IMG/VR virus record: IMGVR_UViG_3300034520_000247
Location: 1-37,581 of that record
Origin: a virus
Reading direction: 5' to 3' (one strand)
Length of the DNA: 37,581 nt
Part shown: piece by piece, positions 1-7,676 of the stretch
Numbering within the stretch: position 1 is the stretch's first letter
Layout of the letters: every line of letters begins with the position of its first letter
Notes under the pieces: generated by a model
The model's input: only the letters and a program-made list of their open reading frames with translations
Database searches by the model: none
What the model was told of the DNA's origin: nothing
Made by a program: the position numbers and the translations under genes

Positions 1-1260
1 GACATGTGGCTTACGGGATTTGATGTTCCATCAATGCACACAATGTATATAGACAAGCCAATGAAGGGGCATAACCTAATGCAGGCAATAGCAAGAGTAA
101 ATAGAGTTTTCAAAGATAAGCCAGGTGGAGTAATAGTTGATTATATTGGAATATTTGAAAGCCTAAAAAAAGCACTTAAAGTTTATACAGAAAGTGATAA
201 GAAGACAACTGGTATAGACACTTCTGTTGCAGTATCTATAATGCTTGAAAAACTCGAAATTTTAAAGGATATGTTCCATAAACTCGACTATTCAGGATAT
301 ATAAATGGAACTGAGATGCAAAGAATAAGAGCAATAACAGCAGGAATGGATTTTGTGCTTTCAATGGAAGAAAAAGATCAAAAAGAATTTAAAAACACAG
401 TTGTAGAACTTTCTAAAGCCCATTCACTTTGTGCATCAACTAAGGAAGGAAGAGCTGCAGCACTTGAGGTTAGCTATTTTAAAGCTGTAAAAGCAAGCCT
501 TGTAAAGCTTGAGAATAAGTCAACAAATAGGCTTTCAAAAAGAGAGATAGAGCATAGAATAAATCAGCTTCTTCAAAAGACAATAATATCAGAGGAAGTA
601 ATAGATGTGTTTGATACATTAGGACTTGAAAGACCTAATATATCAATATTGTCAGATGAATTTTTAGAAGAAGTAAGAACTATAAAATATAAGAACCTTG
701 CTGTTGAAATGCTAAAGAAGCTTTTAGAAGGCAAGATAAAAGCAATAGAAAAAAGAAACATAGTAAAGTCTGAAAAGTTTTCAGAAAAGCTCGATAAGGC
801 ATTAAATAAATACAAGAATCAAGCAATAACAAATGTAGAAGTAATTGAAGAACTTATAAAACTTGCAAAGGAAATACAAAAGGCAAGGGAGGAAGATATG
901 AACCTTGGCCTTTCAGAAGATGAAATAGCCTTTTATGATGCCTTAACAGCAGATGATGCAGTAAAGTTATTTATGAGTGATGAGGTTCTAAAACAAATAG
1001 CACATGAATTAACAGAAGCTATAAGAAGCAACATAACGGTTGACTGGAGCAAAAGAACAATGGCAAGGGCAAAGATGAGGACGATTATAAAAAGGCTACT
1101 TAAAAAGTACAACTACCCACCAAAGCAGGCAGAAAAGGCAATGGATATAGTAATGAAGCAGGTTGAAAAGATGTGTGAAAATGAAGTAGATGAATTGGAG
1201 GAAGATGATTACATAACAACAGAATTAGTAGCTGAAGGTAGAGATGAGTATAAAATTTGA
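1..1260 (+). CDS. hsdR: Type I restriction enzyme R subunit (HsdR), C-terminal part
   Basis: The reading frame is open to the left edge, so the gene starts outside the window and only about 419 C-terminal residues are seen. The first residues, [20 protein letters not shown], followed by QAIARVNR, match the end of the SF2 translocase domain (motifs V and VI) of HsdR. The rest is a long, charged, mainly helical region like the C-terminal HsdR domain that docks on the methyltransferase core. HsdR is the ATP-driven translocase and nuclease subunit of type I restriction complexes, which cut unmethylated foreign DNA. The nuclease domain and Walker motifs would lie upstream. No hsdM or hsdS follows, so they must be to the left or absent. 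The visible part is intact to a TGA stop. Family assignment is firm; whether the whole enzyme is active cannot be judged. Confidence 0.9.
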   Translation, partial: DMWLTGFDVPSMHTMYIDKPMKGHNLMQAIARVNRVFKDKPGGVIVDYIGIFESLKKALKVYTESDKKTTGIDTSVAVSIMLEKLEILKDMFHKLDYSGYINGTEMQRIRAITAGMDFVLSMEEKDQKEFKNTVVELSKAHSLCASTKEGRAAALEVSYFKAVKASLVKLENKSTNRLSKREIEHRINQLLQKTIISEEVIDVFDTLGLERPNISILSDEFLEEVRTIKYKNLAVEMLKKLLEGKIKAIEKRNIVKSEKFSEKLDKALNKYKNQAITNVEVIEELIKLAKEIQKAREEDMNLGLSEDEIAFYDALTADDAVKLFMSDEVLKQIAHELTEAIRSNITVDWSKRTMARAKMRTIIKRLLKKYNYPPKQAEKAMDIVMKQVEKMCENEVDELEEDDYITTELVAEGRDEYKI

Positions 1261-1305
1261 AGTATTTAGTTTTTAAATATAAGTTAAAAAGTGCAGGTGA
1301 TAATT

Positions 1306-2097
1306 TTGGAGTTTAAAAGAAAAAAGCAAGATGAATTCTTAGTTATTGAGAGTTCAAGTAATAGGAAAAAGATAGGAAGAAATGATTTGTGCTATTGTGG
1401 TAGTGGTAAAAAATATAAAAATTGCTGTATGAGAAAAGATGATGAGATAGAAATACTTAGGAATCGATTTGAACAAATAGAAGAAATAACAGATAAGTAT
1501 TTTAGTGTAAATGAATATATAGAGCATTCAGGATATCCAGTAAATAATATAGATTATTTTTTAATTGAAGTATTAAATATAATGGGGTCGTTATTGTATA
1601 AATTTGATATAATAAATAGTAAACAACAAAAGGAAATATTATTTGTAATGTTTAATAAGGCTAAGGAATTTATGAAAACATGTGAAACTTGCGAAAATGA
1701 ATGTATAAAAAATCCTATGAAAGAAATTAGTTTTAAATGGATGATAGAAAGAGGACTTGAACTAAATAATTTGCCAAAAAGGCTACAAAAACAAACGGCA
1801 CTAAACTTTTTCTACATAGAATTTACCAATTATATGGCGAATGCTATGTTTACAGAATTAAAAAATATTATAGATGAAGAAATGGCAGAATTAATATCAT
1901 CATATTTCTATGGTTCATTTTTAGATTATATAAATGAAAATTGCTATGAGGAATGTAATAATGAGTGTATATGTGAAAATAATAGAAATGCTTATTGTAA
2001 ATTTTGTATGTTAGGTGAAAAAAGATTACCCTGTCCTAAAAAAGAAGAAATTGAATATGAAGCAATTAAAGCAACACCAGATGATATGGAACATTAA
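1306..2097 (+). CDS. SEC-C zinc-motif protein of unknown function
   Basis: Residues 24-41 hold the SEC-C signature (CxCx8CC; C29, C31, C40, C41 in GRNDLCYCGSGKKYKNCC). In SecA and many small proteins this motif binds zinc and mediates protein contact. The remaining ~220 residues are helical, and the C-terminal third is again cysteine-rich (about ten Cys between roughly 205 and 250), suggesting a second metal site. The start is set at TTG 1306 because AGGTGA lies five bases before it; an in-frame GTG at 1291 has no such site. It lies 45 bp after hsdR and ends at a strong terminator, so it may be the last gene of the restriction operon. Stand-alone SEC-C proteins are common accessory genes near defence loci, but no role is established here. 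Confidence 0.75.
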   Translation: MEFKRKKQDEFLVIESSSNRKKIGRNDLCYCGSGKKYKNCCMRKDDEIEILRNRFEQIEEITDKYFSVNEYIEHSGYPVNNIDYFLIEVLNIMGSLLYKFDIINSKQQKEILFVMFNKAKEFMKTCETCENECIKNPMKEISFKWMIERGLELNNLPKRLQKQTALNFFYIEFTNYMANAMFTELKNIIDEEMAELISSYFYGSFLDYINENCYEECNNECICENNRNAYCKFCMLGEKRLPCPKKEEIEYEAIKATPDDMEH

Positions 2098-2104
2098 AAT
2101 ATCA

Positions 2105-2142
2105 AGCCATAGCCTAATCGAATTAAGGTTATGGCTTTCTTA
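2105..2142 (+). terminator. Intrinsic terminator after the SEC-C gene
   Basis: An inverted repeat AGCCATAGCCT / AGGTTATGGCT (one G-U pair) with a short AT loop is followed by TTTCTT. It separates the rightward hsdR/SEC-C unit from the leftward fragment that ends at 2143, so it may serve both directions. Confidence 0.75.
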
Positions 2143-2406
2143 TCATCCAAAACTCATAACAAAATCAGAAAACCTTTCTTTAAATAAAGATTCAACCTTA
2201 GAATACATACCTAAATGCCCATATTTTTTAACATTATCAAAAATATACATTGAAGCTTCTTCAGAAACATTGCACATGGCTTGAATCATAGCAGGGCTTA
2301 GACAATGAATATTTTTAAGTAGAGCAATTGGTGCCAAAAGCTCTGTAGCAAAAGCATTAATTATATTATTGTTTATATTATCAGAAAAATTTGTATTAAA
2401 CGACAA
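2143..2406 (-). pseudogene. ImmA/IrrE-type metallopeptidase remnant (C-terminal fragment)
   Basis: This 87-codon minus-strand frame carries the segment that normally follows the HExxH site in ImmA/IrrE (M78-like) peptidases: an INAFATELLAP block, the counterpart of the usual (A/W)xANxFAxELLxP third-ligand region, then a helical tail. The HExxH half is absent. The frame is closed by an in-frame TAA two codons before the TTG at 2406, and only about 110 bp separate it from the next gene, so the missing N-terminus is not nearby. It is best read as the 3' end of a gene whose 5' part was deleted. An independent small protein started at TTG 2406 is possible but less likely. Confidence 0.55.
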
Positions 2407-2433
2407 TTTTTGATTATAAGCTATGTAAAATGA

Positions 2434-2442
2434 TGTTATAAT
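2434..2442 (+). promoter_or_regulatory. Extended -10 promoter for the ImmA/IrrE gene
   Basis: TGtTATAAT is a perfect extended -10 element 77 bp upstream of the TTG start at 2519. No good -35 box lies at 17 bp, which is common for extended -10 promoters. Confidence 0.5.
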
Positions 2443-2518
2443 TTACCTAAAGATAAAAAGTTAAAAACATCAGATAAAAATAAATAATATAAACTGCCTA
2501 TTTGAAGGAGATGATATA

Positions 2519-4387
2519 TTGGCAGCTAATCGTTCCTTTACAGAATATATAGCAAATAGATTTGAAAATGAGTTATTTGAAGCCATTCAGGATTATATTG
2601 AATATAACTATAATAATTTAGACTTGTGGTTATATAAAGTTAGAAAAATTGGTGGCATTGAATTATCAGATATCGAAGTGAAATTTGTAAATGTCAATGA
2701 CTTGCCAGGCATGAAGATAGAATTTGATGTAGTAGTAGAAGCTGAATTTGAAGTAAGAGAGTCAGACTATCACTATGATGAATCTGAAAATTGTGTGCAG
2801 TGGTTTGTATTAAAATGTTCTGGAGATTTAGACTGTAATTTAGATGACTTTAAAATTTACAGTTTAACTGGGTATAAAATCAAAAGTAAGCAGCCCAAAC
2901 CTATGTCAGATTCACTTGTTCCATTTATTTATAGTGAACAATTAGAATCTGTTGCCACAGAATTTCTACGCAAAAATTATCCAGAAGCATTAAAGACTCC
3001 GATGGCAGTTGACCCACAATTATTGGCAGAAAAAATAGGTCTTAAAATAGAAATTAGAGATATTACAAAGGACTTTACAGTGTTTGGACAAATTTTTTTT
3101 CATGATTGCGAAGCAGAATTCTATGATAAAAACAGTGATAAAATGGTTCAAATTCATGTAAATGCTAAAACTATTTTTGTAGATCCGAAAGCATACTTTC
3201 TACGTAACCTTGGATCTGTTAATAATACTATTGTTCATGAGTGCGTTCATTGGGCTCTACACAGAAAGGCATTTGAATTGGAAAGGTTATATAACAGTAG
3301 TGCAACAAAAATAAAATGTCAAGTAGTAGGTGGAATAAAAGATAGTAACAGGGATGCAACTGAATGGATGGAATGGCAGGCAAATGCACTTACCCCAAGG
3401 ATACAAATGCCAATTTCAACATTTAAAGAAAAGGCATTTGAACTTATAAAGAAATATAAACAATTATTACAAACAGAAAAAATAATAGATGTAATGGAAC
3501 CAGTTATTGATGAATTGGCTTTATTTTTTGGTGTTTCAAGATTAGCAGCTAAAATTCGAATGATTGATGTAGGATATGAAGAAGCAATAGGAACTTTTAC
3601 TTATATAGATGGTCATTATATCAGACCACATTGTTTTAAAAAAGGTTTTTTAAAAAGAAATCAGACCTTTTCAATTAGTGCAATAGACGCAGCTATACAA
3701 AGTTTTATTGATCCAGAATTATCTGCTTTGATAAAAGAAGGTAGTTACATATATGTAGATTCACATTTTGTTTTAAAACATCCTAAATATGTAACAAGAG
3801 ATGAAAATGGATATGCTATATTAACTGATTATGCAAGAACTCACATGGAAGAGTGCTGTTTAGTTTTTGATCTATCAATTAAATCAGGATTTAAGGAAAG
3901 TTATCATAGTGAGTGTTTTCTAAATCGTGATAAAGGTTCAAATATAGATTTTGAATTAAAATTTAATAATGGATTTCAATATGCATCTCAAGAAAAAAAG
4001 ATTAAGATACTTGCAGATGTTTTAGAGGAGGAAGCAAGAATTTTTAATGAACTACCCAATAGTTATACTAAATCACTTGAAATGGTCATTGAATGGAGAG
4101 GTGTAACATATAAGGAATTAGAAGAAATGACATTGCTTAATGAGAAAACAATAAGGAGAATTGTTAATGGGGAAACAAATGGTTCAATTGAATCATTAAT
4201 TGTAATTTGTCTTGCATTAAATCTTCCACCAATGATAAGTAACCATATTATTAGTAAATCTCCACATTCACTAAATTTAAACAATAGAGACCATCAGTGG
4301 TATAATTTTGTGTTAACATGCCAATACACAAAGTCAATGGATGAAATAAGACAATTTTTAAATCAGTGTGGTGCAAAGCCACTATAA
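2519..4387 (+). CDS. ImmA/IrrE-family metallopeptidase with C-terminal HTH, 622 aa
   Basis: A zinc metallopeptidase signature HECVHW lies at residues 240-245 and a downstream acidic ligand, E285, in the EWQANAL block. Together these form the HExxH...E site of the ImmA/IrrE (M78-like) family. Residues 1-140 form a beta-rich N-terminal domain I do not recognise. Residues about 520-575 (YKELEEMTLLNEKTIRRIVNG) look like a XRE-type helix-turn-helix, so the protein probably binds DNA. Family members cleave repressors or regulators to trigger stress or mobile-element induction; that role is inference here. TTG 2519 is chosen because GAAGGAG sits eight bases upstream. At 622 aa it is far longer than classic ImmA (~170 aa). 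The gene has its own extended -10 promoter and terminator, and borders the prophage early region, so it could be host or prophage-linked. Confidence 0.75.
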   Translation: MAANRSFTEYIANRFENELFEAIQDYIEYNYNNLDLWLYKVRKIGGIELSDIEVKFVNVNDLPGMKIEFDVVVEAEFEVRESDYHYDESENCVQWFVLKCSGDLDCNLDDFKIYSLTGYKIKSKQPKPMSDSLVPFIYSEQLESVATEFLRKNYPEALKTPMAVDPQLLAEKIGLKIEIRDITKDFTVFGQIFFHDCEAEFYDKNSDKMVQIHVNAKTIFVDPKAYFLRNLGSVNNTIVHECVHWALHRKAFELERLYNSSATKIKCQVVGGIKDSNRDATEWMEWQANALTPRIQMPISTFKEKAFELIKKYKQLLQTEKIIDVMEPVIDELALFFGVSRLAAKIRMIDVGYEEAIGTFTYIDGHYIRPHCFKKGFLKRNQTFSISAIDAAIQSFIDPELSALIKEGSYIYVDSHFVLKHPKYVTRDENGYAILTDYARTHMEECCLVFDLSIKSGFKESYHSECFLNRDKGSNIDFELKFNNGFQYASQEKKIKILADVLEEEARIFNELPNSYTKSLEMVIEWRGVTYKELEEMTLLNEKTIRRIVNGETNGSIESLIVICLALNLPPMISNHIISKSPHSLNLNNRDHQWYNFVLTCQYTKSMDEIRQFLNQCGAKPL

Positions 4388-4407
4388 TATAAAAAATTTT
4401 TATAAGA

Positions 4408-4433
4408 CGGACACGAAATGTCCGCTTTTTTTA
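4408..4433 (+). terminator. Intrinsic terminator after the ImmA/IrrE gene
   Basis: Stem CGGACA / TGTCCG with loop CGAAA is followed by a C and a long T tract. It begins 20 bp after the stop codon. Confidence 0.8.
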
Positions 4434-4446
4434 TAAACATATTGTA

Positions 4447-4500
4447 AAGAAGCCTTATATTTAGCCTATTTGTTAGGTTAATATGAGGCTTCTTTTATTT
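4447..4500 (+). terminator. Second, long-stem intrinsic terminator
   Basis: AAGAAGCCT pairs with AGGCTTCTT, extended inward by TATATT/AATATG and CCTA/TAGG. It is followed by TTTTATTTT and forms a tandem terminator with the preceding one. Confidence 0.8.
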
Positions 4501-4537
4501 TCAACTCTTAAAGTCCTTAAAATAGCTACACAATAAC

Positions 4538-4554
4538 CGGACATGAAATGTCCG
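4538..4554. repeat. Second copy of the GGACA hairpin, without a T tract
   Basis: CGGACATGAAATGTCCG is the same 17-base palindrome as in the terminator at 4408 (CGGACACGAAATGTCCG), differing by one base, about 113 bp further on. It lacks a T run, so it is not a terminator copy as such. Confidence 0.6.
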
Positions 4555-4667
4555 CCATAGCAGTTTATTTCTATATTAAACTGTTTTTAGAAATAAGGAG
4601 TTAAGTATTTTTAGGTATCTGTAAAGGAAAATTTACATTATAAAATTTAAGGTTTATTTAAAAAATT

Positions 4668-4700
4668 TTTCAAATAGGAAAAAAACCTTCCTATTTGAAA
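4668..4700. repeat. 13-bp perfect inverted repeat upstream of the early operon
   Basis: TTTCAAATAGGAA (4668-4680) and TTCCTATTTGAAA (4688-4700) are perfect complements separated by seven bases. It lies about 40 bp before the first early gene, where a repressor operator would be expected. On the minus strand it is followed by a T-rich run, so it could alternatively be a leftward terminator. Confidence 0.55.
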
Positions 4701-4741
4701 TTTAATATAAAGCTACAGAGCAAGGGAAAGGGGGTGAGAAA

Positions 4742-5065
4742 GTGATGGGACCAAATGAAAGGCGAATGAAAATAATAGAAGTATTATGCCAAAGAAGGCA
4801 GGATACTATGAAGAATTTAGCGTTTGAGTTTGGAGTTACAGAAAGAACTATTAGAAATGATATAAACATCCTATCACTTTCTTACCCGGTTGAAACAATT
4901 AGAGGAAATGGTGGCGGGGTTAGAGTTATGGATGGTTATAAATTGAACCAAAAGTATCTAAAACCAGAACAAGAAGAACTTTTAAGAAGATTAAGCCTGC
5001 AGTTAACAGGTAATGATCTTACCATAATAAAGAGTATTATTAAAGACTTTGCTCTGAGAGCATGA
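4742..5065 (+). CDS. Small HTH transcriptional regulator (DeoR/HTH_11-like)
   Basis: The 107-aa protein begins with a winged helix-turn-helix of the DeoR/HTH_11 type: about residues 6-65, with RRMKIIEVL, then AFEFGVTERTIRNDI as the recognition helix region, then a GNGGGV wing. The C-terminal 40 residues are helical and carry no ligand-binding domain, so it is a minimal DNA-binding protein. A run of AAGGGGGTGA precedes adjacent GTG 4742 and ATG 4745 starts; either may be used. It is the first gene of the rightward early operon and its stop overlaps the next gene's upstream frame. It probably controls early phage genes, perhaps through the inverted repeat just upstream. That link is inference. 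Confidence 0.75.
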   Translation: MMGPNERRMKIIEVLCQRRQDTMKNLAFEFGVTERTIRNDINILSLSYPVETIRGNGGGVRVMDGYKLNQKYLKPEQEELLRRLSLQLTGNDLTIIKSIIKDFALRA

Positions 5066-5085
5066 AAGGGAAGGAGGTGAAATCT

Positions 5086-5337
5086 ATGAATGATATAAAT
5101 TTAGTGCTGGCAGAAGAATTTGAAAGGCTTGCAGCAGAATATCGAGCAAGAGCAAAACAATATAATCATCAAGAAGATATTACTATTCATGATATAAGCA
5201 TGGTACTAACAGAAAAAATGAAAAATGGGAAGGTAAAAGAAATTAAAACACTTTTAAGAAAATATGGTGCAGAAAAATTAATAGAAGTTAAACCTGAAGA
5301 TTATGTTGATATATTTGAAGAGGCTAAAAAAATATAA
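5086..5337 (+). CDS. Small phage early protein, unknown function
   Basis: The protein has 83 residues starting at ATG 5086, chosen because AAGGAGGTGA lies five bases before it; an in-frame ATG at 5062 overlaps the previous gene's stop without a good site. The sequence is charged and helical (LAEEFERLAAEYRARAKQY, then a second part rich in Lys and Glu). No catalytic or metal motif is visible. It is sandwiched between the HTH regulator and the antirepressor with short spacers, which fits an early regulatory or accessory role. I do not recognise a named family. Confidence 0.65.
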   Translation: MNDINLVLAEEFERLAAEYRARAKQYNHQEDITIHDISMVLTEKMKNGKVKEIKTLLRKYGAEKLIEVKPEDYVDIFEEAKKI

Positions 5338-5351
5338 AGGAGGAAAAAGGC

Positions 5352-6062
5352 ATGAATGAATTAATAAAAGTAGATTACAGCAGAGAAGAACCAACAGTAT
5401 CAGCAAGAGAACTTCACAAGTTTTTAGAGATTGGGACAGAGTTTAGACATTGGTTTCCCAGGATGTGTGAATATGGGTTTACAGAGGGAATAGATTATAC
5501 CCCGGTCATTTTTGACCACCCCCAAAACCATCAGCCCACAACAGATTATTATTTAACAATACCTATGGCAAAAGAGCTGTGTATGATTCAAAGAACTGAA
5601 AAGGGGAAAATAGCACGACAATATTTTCTTTCTATTGAACAGGCATGGAATACACCTGAAATGGTAATGTCAAGAGCATTAAAGATGGCGGAGAATCATA
5701 TACAATCTCTTAAATTACTAAATTCAAAGCTAAGTGTTGAAAATGAAATTATGAGACCAAAAGCAGAATATTTTGATGACCTTGTTGAAAAAAATCTGCT
5801 TACTAATTTTAGAGATACAGCTAAGGAATTAAAAATAAAGGAAAAGGACTTTATAGGATTTTTAATAGATAAAAAATACATCTATCGTGATAAAAAAGGA
5901 AATTTAAAACCATATGCAGACAAAAATGAAGGTCTATTCGAAATTAAAGAAGCAAAAAATGATAAAACTGGTTGGGTAGGAACACAAACGTTAATTACCC
6001 CAAAAGGAAGAGAAACGTTTAGGCTATTAATAAAAGGTTCAGTTGAAAGAAATATTGTTTAG
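5352..6062 (+). CDS. Phage antirepressor, AntA/AntB plus KilAC domains
   Basis: Residues ~8-100 contain the AntA/AntB antirepressor pattern: ARELHKFLEIGTEFRHWFPRM, the YGFTEGIDY turn, and the YYLTIPMAKELCMIQRTEKG block. Residues ~130-232 have a KilAC-type C-terminal domain (KAEYFDDLVEKNLLTNFRDTA through LITPKGRETF). Such proteins bind and neutralise phage repressors or act directly on DNA to promote induction. AAGGAGG lies ten bases before ATG 5352. The gene is embedded in the early operon, 14 bp after the preceding stop, and overlaps the long frame of the next gene. Its partner repressor is not in the window. Confidence 0.88.
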   Translation: MNELIKVDYSREEPTVSARELHKFLEIGTEFRHWFPRMCEYGFTEGIDYTPVIFDHPQNHQPTTDYYLTIPMAKELCMIQRTEKGKIARQYFLSIEQAWNTPEMVMSRALKMAENHIQSLKLLNSKLSVENEIMRPKAEYFDDLVEKNLLTNFRDTAKELKIKEKDFIGFLIDKKYIYRDKKGNLKPYADKNEGLFEIKEAKNDKTGWVGTQTLITPKGRETFRLLIKGSVERNIV

Positions 6063-6066
6063 GCAG

Positions 6067-7314
6067 GTGATAAAAATAAACTTATATCCCCACCAATTAC
6101 AAGCATTGGAGCAAACCCAAAATCTAAACAGAGTAGCATATTACCTTGATATGGGTTTAGGGAAGACATATTTAGGCTCTGAAAAAATGAAACAGTTAAA
6201 TGCACCATATAATCTTCTAATATGCCAAAAGTCAAAGATAAATGACTGGGCGGAGCATTTTAAATTCTACTATGCATACAACGTGGTTATTTATAAAAAT
6301 CAGCCTATTGAATCTATGCCACAAAACAGTGTAATTATCATAAATTACGATTTGATATGGAGAAGGCCACAGTTAAAACAATTAAAGAATTTTACATTAT
6401 TGCTTGATGAATCACAGTATATAAAAAGTGAAACATCAAAGAGAACAAAATTCATACTAAATCTAAACCCAACAAATGTGATACTACTTTCTGGAACTCC
6501 AACAGGCGGTAAATATGAAGAACTTTGGACTCAAGTCAGATTACTTGGCTGGAATATTAGTAAGAAGGCCTTTTATAACCACTACACAATAACAGAACAA
6601 ATAGATGTTGGTGGATTTAAAATACATGTTGTAGTGGGATACAAAAATATAGATAGGCTAAAAGAAAAACTAAAATCATACGGTGCAGTATTTATGAAAT
6701 CTGACGAAGTATTTGATCTTCCAGATCAGATTGAACAGTTAGTTTTAGTTGAAAATATAAGGGAATATACAAGATTTAAAAAAGATAGAGTAATCACAAT
6801 AAATGAAGAAACTTTAGTAGGTGATACAGCTTTAACCAAACTATTATACCTAAGGCAGCTATCATCAATTTACAATTCTAATAAACATGAAGCTTTTAAA
6901 GATTTAATATCATCAACGGAAGATAGAGTTGTGGTTTTCTATAACATCAAAAAGGAATTTGAAATATTAAAAGGCATCTGTGAAGTATTAGAAAAACCTG
7001 TCTCATATATAAACGGTGATGGGACTGATTTAAAAAACTATGAAGTTAAAAATAACACTGTAACATTAGTCCAATATCAAGCTGGAGCAACTGGCATAAA
7101 TCTTCAAAGGGCTAATAAGGTTATTTATCACAGTTTACCATTATCCAGCGAACTTTGGATGCAGTCAAAGAAAAGAATACACAGAATAGGCCAGAGTAGG
7201 ACATGCTTTTACTACTATCTAATAACTAAAAACAGCATTGAAGAAAAAATATTAGATGTTTTAAAAGAAAGGCAGGATTTTACTTTGGATTTATTTGAGA
7301 GGGTGGATAAGTGA
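6067..7314 (+). CDS. SNF2-like superfamily 2 helicase
   Basis: The 416-aa protein carries the SF2/SNF2 motifs in order: Q-like LYPHQ, Walker A DMGLGKT (about residue 28), DExx box LLDESQ, motif III SGTP, motif V GATGINLQRA and motif VI QSKKRIHRIGQ. It is a compact phage version that probably remodels DNA or forks during replication or recombination. The start is uncertain. The AGGTGA site (6065-6070) points at ATA 6076, five bases on, while standard codons in frame are GTG 6067 and TTG 6043. The family normally begins just before LYPHQ, so 6067 is used. It overlaps the following VRR-NUC gene by four bases, indicating translational coupling. Confidence 0.88.
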   Translation: MIKINLYPHQLQALEQTQNLNRVAYYLDMGLGKTYLGSEKMKQLNAPYNLLICQKSKINDWAEHFKFYYAYNVVIYKNQPIESMPQNSVIIINYDLIWRRPQLKQLKNFTLLLDESQYIKSETSKRTKFILNLNPTNVILLSGTPTGGKYEELWTQVRLLGWNISKKAFYNHYTITEQIDVGGFKIHVVVGYKNIDRLKEKLKSYGAVFMKSDEVFDLPDQIEQLVLVENIREYTRFKKDRVITINEETLVGDTALTKLLYLRQLSSIYNSNKHEAFKDLISSTEDRVVVFYNIKKEFEILKGICEVLEKPVSYINGDGTDLKNYEVKNNTVTLVQYQAGATGINLQRANKVIYHSLPLSSELWMQSKKRIHRIGQSRTCFYYYLITKNSIEEKILDVLKERQDFTLDLFERVDK

Positions 7315-7676
7315 AGGAGAAAGAGTTTCAAAGAAAAGTAACAGAATACCTAAAATCACTTCCAAACACATGGTTCTTTAAAGTATGGGGAGGCGGTTAT
7401 CAAAGAAGTGGCATTTCTGATTTAATCTGTTGCATTAATGGAATATTTGTGGCAATAGAACTTAAAGCAGAAAAAGGAAGTCCAACAGAACTTCAAAAGA
7501 TGAACGTAAAAAATATAAATGCAGCAGGAGGCATTGGGATAATTTTATATCCGTCAGGATTTGAAACATTTAAAAAACTCATAGAGGAGGTGCTTCAGTG
7601 CAGTTTTCCTACAGTAGAGTTGAATGCTTTGAAAAGTGCAAATACCAATTCAAACTGCGATATATTGATGGAATAA
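7311..7676 (+). CDS. VRR-NUC domain nuclease
   Basis: The whole 121-aa protein is a VRR-NUC (PD-(D/E)XK) nuclease. A basic helix leads into WGGGYQRSGISDLI, which supplies the catalytic Asp, followed by FVAIELKAEKG, which supplies E and K. The Q in the TELQKM helix completes the fold. Stand-alone VRR-NUC proteins are Holliday-junction or branched-DNA nucleases found beside SNF2-like helicases in phage replication modules. GTG 7311 overlaps the helicase stop. Its 3' end overlaps the next gene by 79 bases, with that gene's ribosome binding site inside this coding sequence. The overlap implies tight co-expression. Confidence 0.88.
   Translation: MKEKEFQRKVTEYLKSLPNTWFFKVWGGGYQRSGISDLICCINGIFVAIELKAEKGSPTELQKMNVKNINAAGGIGIILYPSGFETFKKLIEEVLQCSFPTVELNALKSANTNSNCDILME

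Larger units (their letters stand above)
4388..4741. other. Non-coding boundary region between host-like genes and prophage early operon
   Basis: No supported gene in 354 bp. It contains two strong rightward terminators (4408-4433 and 4447-4500), a second copy of the GGACA hairpin (4538-4554), a weak terminator-like hairpin (CAGTTTA/TAAACTG then TTTTT, 4561-4588) and a 13-bp perfect inverted repeat (4668-4700) just upstream of the early operon. The stacked terminators insulate the prophage from host transcription. An attachment site could lie here but none can be proven without the other prophage end. Confidence 0.6.

Noticed and set aside
2015-2284. 89-codon plus-strand frame overlapping the SEC-C gene end
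   Set aside because: It runs through the terminator hairpin and opposite the ImmA/IrrE fragment, has no ribosome binding site and shows no protein-like pattern.
4388-4741. Prophage attachment site
   Set aside because: No integrase and no matching second end in the window, so no att core can be defended.
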